Position numbers and translations under genes: made by a program
In this document: positions 58,545-64,000 of the stretch, in pieces
How the letters are laid out: every line of letters starts with the position of its first letter
Numbering within the stretch: position 1 is the first letter of the stretch
Notes under the pieces: model-generated
The model's input: only the letters and a program-made list of their open reading frames with translations
Told to the model about the DNA's origin: nothing
The model's database searches: none
NCBI GenBank assembly: GCA_028752905.1
Contig: JAQNBH010000058.1
Span: forward strand, 221,001-285,000
Direction of reading: 5' to 3'
DNA: 64,000 bases
Origin: Cladorhizidae sp. MBARI D1340-BT2
Taxonomy: Eukaryota; Porifera; Demospongiae; Poecilosclerida; Cladorhizidae

Positions 58545-60413
58545 TTAAACGACAGAAAATGTCTTTGGGGGAGAAATCTTCAATTATTAACCGAAACAAG
58601 CTCTAATTTGTTCTAATTGGAACATTATTTAGCATTTTGGGTCCAAACTGTCTTAAATCGCTCAATCTTTTCAACATTGGTTCCTTTTCAACATTATGGA
58701 ACAGTTACTACTCTTTAAACGACAGAAAAAGTCACATCTCCCAGTTTTAACCGAAAGAAGCTCTATTTTGCTTCAATAGGAGCATTTTGAGTAAAAACTG
58801 TCTTCAATCGCTCAAACTTTGCAAAATTGACAAATTAGCTTCCTAATTATGAACTGTTTCTACTCTTTAAATGTCAATAAACATCTTTGCGTTTCTGATA
58901 CCCTTTTTAACCAAAAGGAGATCTATTTTGCTCCAATAGAGACGTTTTTGAGCATTTTTAGTCTGAAATCGCTCATTCATGTCAAAATGGGCACTTTATC
59001 TTCCTTTTCAACATTATAGAACTATTTCTACCTCTTTAAACGATAGTAAATGTATTTTGGTAAGAAATCTTCCTTTTTAAAGTGTAAGAAGTCTTTGAGG
59101 ATTTTGAAGAAAAACTGTCTGAAATCGCTAAATCTTATCAAAATGGCACAATAGCTTCCTCTTCAACATTATGGAAGTATGTACTCTTTAAAAGACAGAA
59201 AACGTCTTTTGGTGAGAAATATCATCTGCTCTATTTTGAGGGTTTTGAGTCACATTCTTGTCAAAATGGGCACATTCGCTTCATGTTTAACATTATAGAA
59301 CTGTTTCTACTCTATAAATGACAGGATATGTCTTTTATTGCTAAATCTTCTGATTTTAACCTAAAGAAGCTCCATTTTGCTCCAATTAGGACGTTTTTGA
59401 GCGTTTGAGGAAAAAATGTCTGATATCGCTCAATTTTGTCAAAATGGCAAATTAGCTTCATTATGGAACTGTTTTTACTCTTAAATGCCGAAAACGTATT
59501 TTTGTGACAAATCTACTCTATTTTACTCCATTTAGGAGCGTTTTAAGGAAAAACTGTCTGAAATCGCTCATTCTTGTATAAATGGGCAATTAGCTTCCAT
59601 TTGAACATTATAGAACTGTTTCTACCCTTTAAATGACAATAAACATCTTTTGTGTTTCTAAGAAATCTACCCTTTTGAAACAAAAGGAGATCTATTTTGC
59701 TCCAATAGGGACATTTTAGAGCATTTTTAGTCTGAAATAGCTCATTCTTTTCAAAATGGGCACTTTATCTTCCTTTTCAACATTATAGAACTGTTTATAC
59801 CTTTTTAAACGATAGTAAATGTATTTTGGTGAGAAATCTTCCTTTTTAAAGTGTAAGCTCTATTTTGCTCCAATTGGTACGTCTTAGAGCATTTTGAAGA
59901 AAAACTGTCTGAAAGCGCTAAATCTTATCAAAATGGCACAATGGCTTCCTCTTCAACATTATGGAAGATTGTACTCTTTAAAAGACGGAAAACGTCTTTT
60001 GGTGTGAAATATCTGCTCTATTTTGAGGGTTTTGAGTCACATTCTTGTCAAAATGGGCACATTCGCTTCCTGTTCAACATTATAGAACTGTTTCTACTCT
60101 ATAAATGACAGGAAATGTCTTTTGTTGATAAATCTTCCGTTTTGAACCTAAAGAAGCTCCATTTTGCTCCAATTGGGACGTTTTTTAGCGTTTGAGGAAA
60201 AAATGTCTGAAATCGCTCAATTTTGTCAAAATGGCAAATTAGTTTCATTATCGAACTGTTTTTAGTCTTAAAGTGTCAGAAAACGTATTTTTGTGACAAA
60301 TCTGCTCTATTTTACTCCATTTAGGAGCGTTTTAAGGAAAAACTGTCTGAAATCGCTCGTGTATAAATGGGCCATTAGCTTCCATTTTAACATTATAGAA
60401 CTGTTTCTACCCT
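58545..60413 (+). repeat. Satellite B, copy 4 (left part, interrupted by transposon)
   Basis: Most diverged copy of satellite B. It has an extra internal block of about 770 bp relative to copy 1: the CTACCCTTTAAATGACAATAAAC register appears at 59629 and again at the transposon insertion point (60414), whereas copy 1 reaches its single equivalent at 49454. Monomers look better preserved here, for example GAAGCTCCATTTTGCTCC at 59367 where copy 1 has a degraded version. The array is broken at a TTAA by the insertion at 60418. Confidence 0.88.
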
Positions 60414-60417
60414 TTAA
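60414..60417. repeat. TTAA target-site duplication, left
   Basis: TTAA directly before the left inverted repeat, within CTACCCTTTAA. The satellite copies without insertion read CTACCCTTTAAATGAC, so this is the original target. Confidence 0.88.
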
Positions 60418-60433
60418 GGGGGAAAGAAGGCTG
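60418..60433 (+). repeat. Left terminal inverted repeat
   Basis: GGGGGAAAGAAGGCTG. The complement of the right end (63506 to 63491) reads GGGGGGAAGAGGGCTG, matching at 14 of 16 positions. Similarity stops immediately inside. Confidence 0.85.
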
Positions 60434-61108
60434 CATATCGCGTAGTCTCATATAAAGTACCATATCTTTGCTCGCATTCACTCTAGTTTCCCGATTTATA
60501 TATCAAATTATAGCTTGCAGTCTGTGCTTTCTAATGGTAAATCTCTTTTGTTATTTTGTTTCGCCAGATTTTTTTCCTAGCTCATTATAGGCTCTTCCAG
60601 TGCGGACCGTAAGCCGTTAAGTAAACCTCGTTGCAGTAACGACCTTTGCAAGGCTCTTATTCGGTCTATTAGTCAATCATAATGAGCACTACAAACTGCG
60701 CGTCTTGAAATTTTGAAAAAAGGGTTTTTTGTCTCAATTTCTGAACATAGCTTAATGACATCACGTTACATTTTCATCTATAGGTCTTTTTTAGTAATGC
60801 TATCAATCAAAAACTCTCGCGCAAGTTGTAGAATATAAAAATTGCTTTCTAATGATATACTTTTTTTTTATGAAAGGATAAAAAATATTCGTTATTATTT
60901 GAACGGTTTTTCAAAAATCACTTCAGAGATATTGAGCCTTGCAGTTTGTAATCACATCCCAGCTGCCAGAAACACCCCCTGTTTACCAGAATACATCCCC
61001 TCATTACTAGAATTGTGTGTGTACAACAAAATGTTTGACTTTTCACAGTCCTTTATTTTTTCAACAACAGCAGTATCCTACATCCTAACTACAACCTGAA
61101 AACCAACA

Positions 61109-61140
61109 ATATATAATATATATATATATACATACATATA
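61109..61140. repeat. Short TA-rich microsatellite
   Basis: An AATATATAATATATATATA-type run followed by CATACATATA, inside the non-coding part of the transposon. Confidence 0.75.
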
Positions 61141-61271
61141 AATTAAAGACGCATCAGACTTGTTACATGTATGTTGCTTTGCTAATATTGAATTAGCAAA
61201 CATAAACACGTCATCATTTGCAGGACTCCCATGCCCAGGTCCATCCATCGTCACCCTCCACACATGTCTTC

Positions 61272-61423
61272 CGACACCCTCCAGTAATCCCTGAAAAACA
61301 ATAGAACACAAACAAAAGTCATCCTCCACTAATTCCTAAGCTTGACAAAAAGACACATAAACAAAAGCATCTTCCAGTAATCTCTGTTTGACAATAGAAA
61401 GCAAAAGACACATAACAAAATAA
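61272..61423. repeat. Three imperfect tandem repeats of about 50 bp
   Basis: Three neighbouring segments (about 61272-61319, 61320-61368, 61369-61423) share CCTCCA(C/G)TAAT or CTTCCAGTAAT, then a TTGACAA/AACAATAGAA part, then ACACATAAACAAAAG or a close variant. They lie just past the 3' end of the recognisable transposase remains. No function can be read from them. Confidence 0.6.
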
Positions 61424-62332
61424 AATGTTACAGGTCCCCCATGCCAGGACCATACAATGCCATTGAACTCTGCTGCCTCTCGACAGCAAGCCTGACACTT
61501 GTTACACTCATATGTTCTGTCTTACCCGCTCTACTCCACACAACAGAATTAAACTCATTTTGGTTGTGTATACCTAAACATTTGCACAAAAGATCCTCGG
61601 ACATTAATTTATCAAAAACCTAACATACATAGCCTTGTCCAGAGGAATCATAGGCCTATCGGTACTGGTGGTACCTCACCTTTAGCACAAGCTGGATTAA
61701 ACTTACACCAACTCAAAACTCCTGTAGGACAATACTCGTGTTGGGATGTTCCATAGTTGACTAAGAGTGATAAAAAATCGCTTTCACATCGCAAATCATC
61801 CCCACTAAGTTGTCCTTTCTAATTGCTCCCCTATAGTAGGTTTGCATTTTAACTATAGACACACGACTAACTCCCCTAGCACCACCCAATGACACTAGGA
61901 CCGTAAGGCTCGACTTCCAACAACCGTTTATGTGCATTTGTATACCCATCACTAATTTATGTGTGTGTACCTAAGCTTCAGTCTCTCCACTGAAAGGTTA
62001 AAAAGTTTGTGTTCCTACAACTTCCATAGAACCTGAAGAGCCTTCAAAATTGGCTTCACAATTTTTACCTTGTGACCCTCAAACCGTTCTGTGTAACTTG
62101 CTTCTGTTTCATCTTCAGGTCTTCGCGCACAAGCTTGACAGAACTTAGACATAAGATAATAATCTAAAACTTCTCCAGTGTCCCAAGACATCACCGCAAC
62201 CAAGCCATAATTTGATTTGTGGCCCTGTCTAAGCCATTTGCCGTCAACAGTAATACTAACATCAATGATGTATTCATGCCTAACCCTATAAAAATCATGT
62301 AACCTATGAGCGGCATCCAACATAATACTCTG

Positions 62333-62335
62333 TTA
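62333..62335 (-). other. In-frame stop in the transposase remains
   Basis: TAA immediately upstream of QSIMLDAAHRL on the minus strand. Recognisable coding (ARIGG-SHSGL) lies further upstream in another frame, so this stop and a frame change interrupt the middle of the old reading frame. A TGA at 62600-62602 similarly follows CIQCGN, with the same frame continuing past it. Confidence 0.7.
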
Positions 62336-62783
62336 CTGCATTTGCGTCACTCCCTATTGACCTTGTATATTTTAAAAAAATAAGTGGAACCAAGAGGGGG
62401 CAACATATCCATGACTGCAGTGATATCTTCCAGACCAGAATGACTAATTCCACCAATGCGAGCACCCAGTACTGACTGGATGTTCAAAGAATGCTTCTAC
62501 AGATACAGGGTTTGAGATGTCTCGAGTGTTACTACAATTTGAACAAAAAGTAAAAATGAGACACCATGCCTGCCGTACGGGCTTCAGTTGCAAGGGAGCT
62601 CAGTTACCACATTGAATACACTTATTACACCTTTCTATGACCTCTCTAAGCTTATCTAAGTTTATTATACGATTACCCTTACCTAGTTCTCCAACACCAC
62701 CCGAGTCCAAAGAGGTAGAGCCAGTAGATCCAGTAGCAACAGCCACAGAAGCAGCTGAACGATCCATGAGAGCCAACTTCTTC

Positions 62784-62809
62784 CTGGTCATAGTCACTGG
62801 TCATAGTCA
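62784..62809. repeat. 13-bp tandem duplication causing a frameshift
   Basis: CTGGTCATAGTCA occurs twice in direct succession (62784-62796 and 62797-62809). Thirteen is not a multiple of three, so on the minus strand the duplication breaks the frame between the piece ending VPFVTMT and the piece beginning RKKLALMD. With only one copy the two pieces lie in one frame. Confidence 0.85.
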
Positions 62810-62977
62810 CAAATGGAACTGCCCTCTCTTCAGACATTTGCAATTGATTGCAAGGTAAGTGAAGGTTCACAGAAGGCGCTACCCCACCTACACGATCCAA
62901 GAGACTCACTAACAAAGGAAGGAAACAGCTAGTAACATTTTAGTACGGAGATAAACATTAAAACTTGCCTGGCGCGG

Positions 62978-63091
62978 CTATACTGTGACAGGCTCAACAA
63001 CAGCCGCCTGTATGGCTTTCTTCTTCTTGTCGTCACTCTTCTTGAATCCTTGGCCTTTCTGTTTAAAATGCTTCTCTGTTCTCTTCCCCAT
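62978..63091 (-). pseudogene. Possible N-terminal piece of the transposase
   Basis: A 37-codon frame opening with ATG at 63091 and MGKR, rich in Lys (FKKSDDKKKK near the middle), and ending in TAG at 62978. A basic, low-complexity start is typical of these transposases. About 70 bp further along the minus strand, a pyrimidine-rich stretch ending in TTAG (62909-62910) could be a splice acceptor leading into the next coding piece. I could not find a donor that joins the two in frame, so this remains a suggestion. Confidence 0.5.
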
Positions 63092-63490
63092 AACTCAACA
63101 GTGTGAAAGTTTCAAGCGAACTGACTCGTGACCTAAAAAAACGTGCTCGGCTTAGTAGTTGCGCCCCCCCCCCCCCCCCCCCGCATGGCCAATTCATTGC
63201 GCAAACGACTGGTAAGGTTCTCCATGAAATTGGCAACATTTTGATATATAAAAACTGTATTTTGGGTAGGCGATCATCGCCGAACCCCCGATTGTAGCCA
63301 GATAAGACTGGGAGAGAACCTCTTCCAATGTGAAGTGAAATGAAATGATATGGAATAATAATGCACTGTATAAAAATGGCTATATCTTCTGATGCAAGTA
63401 TTCACTTGCTCTGAAACTTGAAACTCAAACTCCAGACATACTATAAATCCTTTTGGGCCAAAAAAAAATTTTTTTGAAAAAATGTGTTTT
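63092..63490. other. Transposon 5' non-coding region
   Basis: About 400 bp between the putative start codon at 63091 and the right inverted repeat. It would hold any promoter of the transposase. Visible features are a 19-base C run (63164-63182), GATATATAAAAACTG at 63242 and an A9-T7 run near 63461. I cannot identify a promoter with confidence. The 64-residue plus-strand frame at 63103-63297 is low complexity (poly-Pro from the C run) and not a gene. Confidence 0.55.
63164..63182. repeat. C homopolymer, 19 bases
   Basis: An uninterrupted run of 19 C after GCG. Its length is probably unstable and is a likely place for sequencing or assembly error. Confidence 0.9.
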
Positions 63491-63506
63491 CAGCCCTCTT
63501 CCCCCC
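63491..63506 (-). repeat. Right terminal inverted repeat
   Basis: CAGCCCTCTTCCCCCC on the plus strand, the inverted partner of 60418-60433 with two mismatches. Confidence 0.85.
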
Positions 63507-63510
63507 TTAA
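63507..63510. repeat. TTAA target-site duplication, right
   Basis: TTAA directly after the right inverted repeat, followed by ATAACAATAAACATC, the expected continuation of the satellite (ATGACAATAAACATC in other copies, one base different). Confidence 0.88.
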
Positions 63511-64000
63511 ATAACAATAAACATCTTTTGTTTTTCTATGAAATCTACCCTTTTTAACCAAAAGGAGATCTATTTTGCTCCAATAGGGACGTTCTACCTC
63601 TTTAAACGATAGTAAATGTATTTTGGTGAGAACTCTTCCTTTTTAAAGTATAAGAAGCTCTATTTTGCTCCAATTGGTACGTCTTAGAGCATTTTGAAGA
63701 AAAACTGTCTGAAATCGCTAAATCTTATCAAAATGGCACAATAGCTTCCTCTTCAAAATTATGGAACTGTTTGTACTCTTTAAAAGACAGAAAACGTCTT
63801 TTGGTGAGAAATATCATCTGCTCTATTTTGAGGGTTTTGAGTCACATTCTTGTCAAAATGGGCACATTCGCTTTCTGTTTAACATTATAGAACTGTTTCT
63901 ACTCTATAAATGACAGGAAATGTCTTTTGTTGATAAATGTAACCTAAAGAAGCTCCATTTTTCTCTAATTGGTCATTTTTGAGCGTTTGAGGGGAAAATG
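63511..64000 (+). repeat. Satellite B, copy 4 (right part, continues past window)
   Basis: Satellite B resumes exactly where the left part stopped and follows copy 1 from about 49458 to 49947, including AAGGAGATCTATTTTGCTCC, CGATAGTAAATGTATTT and GAGCGTTTGAGGGGAAAATG. It runs off the right edge. Confidence 0.9.

Larger units (their letters stand above)
60434..61430. other. Transposon 3' non-coding region
   Basis: About 1 kb between the left inverted repeat and the last recognisable transposase codons. It is AT-rich with no supported gene. Features seen: TTGCAGT(C/T)TGT near 60515 and again near 60944, TGCTTTCTAATG near 60526 and 60843, a TA-rich run (61109-61140), and three imperfect tandem repeats at 61272-61423. 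The 85-residue plus-strand frame at 60842-61099 and the 83-residue minus-strand frame at 61078-61329 show no recognisable domain. Confidence 0.6.
61436..63091 (-). pseudogene. Mutator-like transposase domain pseudogene
   Basis: Decayed transposase readable on the minus strand in pieces lying in several frames. In order: a Lys-rich start (63091-62978); NRIINLDKL with paired cysteines (62690-62603); a C-x2-C piece (62599-62447); ARIGG-x-SHSGL with a PPL end (62463-62350); the VDGKW and DTGEVLDY core (62323-62070); a Cys followed by GSSGSME (62060-62022); LRYT; SDG with PYG; KMQTYY-x-GAIR (61830-61785); H-x-YCP-x-G-x3-SWCK (61740-61702); and NQNEFNSVVWSR (61548-61512). These are landmarks I know from invertebrate proteins annotated with a Mutator-like transposase domain. 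At least four frame changes, in-frame stops and a missing segment after PYG make it non-functional. The transposon's inverted repeats enclose it. Confidence 0.85.
60418..63506 (-). mobile_element. TTAA-flanked DNA transposon, probable Kolobok superfamily
   Basis: A 3089-bp element inserted in satellite B. It is bounded by 16-bp terminal inverted repeats with two mismatches and flanked on both sides by TTAA. The satellite continues in perfect register across it, and uninterrupted sister sites exist at 49454, 52444, 55489 and 59629. Inside, on the minus strand, lies a broken transposase of the Mutator-like transposase domain type. TTAA target duplication is known for piggyBac and Kolobok elements; the coding remains show no piggyBac similarity that I recognise, so Kolobok is the better guess. 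The insertion boundaries are secure, the superfamily name less so. Confidence 0.85.

Noticed and set aside
60842..61099. 85-residue plus-strand frame in the transposon's non-coding part
   Set aside because: No ATG at the expected start, no domain recognised, AT-rich composition; a chance frame is the simpler reading.
61441..61623. 60-residue plus-strand frame inside the transposon
   Set aside because: It is the opposite strand of the transposase piece carrying NQNEFNSVVWSR on the minus strand.
62637..62858. 73-residue plus-strand frame
   Set aside because: It lies opposite the minus-strand transposase pieces with NRIINLDKL and RKKLALMD, so it is a shadow.
60418..63506. piggyBac element (because of TTAA)
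   Set aside because: The coding remains match Mutator-like transposase landmarks, and I see no piggyBac-type sequence. Kolobok shares the TTAA preference.

Overview
The window looks like heterochromatic DNA from a eukaryote, most likely an invertebrate animal. It is AT-rich and almost entirely tandem repeats. It carries pieces of a Ty3/gypsy-type reverse transcriptase and a decayed cut-and-paste DNA transposon. I see no intact gene, rRNA, tRNA or CRISPR array, and the species cannot be named from this sequence. All alignments were made by eye, so identities are described in words.

Layout. (1) 1-47519: one uninterrupted, single-orientation satellite (satellite A), cut by the left window edge. 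Its module is a core of about 387 bp plus a block of six alternating 79-95 bp subrepeats. The block is present in long repeats (about 907-925 bp) and missing in short ones (402-407 bp). I count 70 core copies. Long and short repeats build higher-order units of 1311, 1327 and 1331 bp and of about 3.58 kb, and these lie inside duplications offset by 7564 bp and 14084 bp. (2) 47520-60413: four tandem copies of a composite satellite, each made of an ATT-type microsatellite (0.7-1.9 kb), a reverse-transcriptase fragment of about 150-168 bp, and about 1.9-2.1 kb of a second satellite (satellite B). (3) 60418-63506: a 3.1-kb DNA transposon inserted in satellite B, with 16-bp terminal inverted repeats and TTAA target duplication. 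It carries a frameshifted transposase pseudogene of the Mutator-like transposase domain type on the minus strand. TTAA plus this transposase type fits the Kolobok superfamily best. (4) 63511-64000: satellite B resumes in exact register.

No genes work together here. The history that can be read is nested unequal exchange in satellite A, capture of a retroelement scrap and a microsatellite into a 3-kb repeat unit, and a TTAA-targeted insertion whose empty site is preserved in the sister copies. The long low-complexity open frames (poly-Ile, poly-Asn, poly-Leu) are translations of the microsatellite and are not genes.
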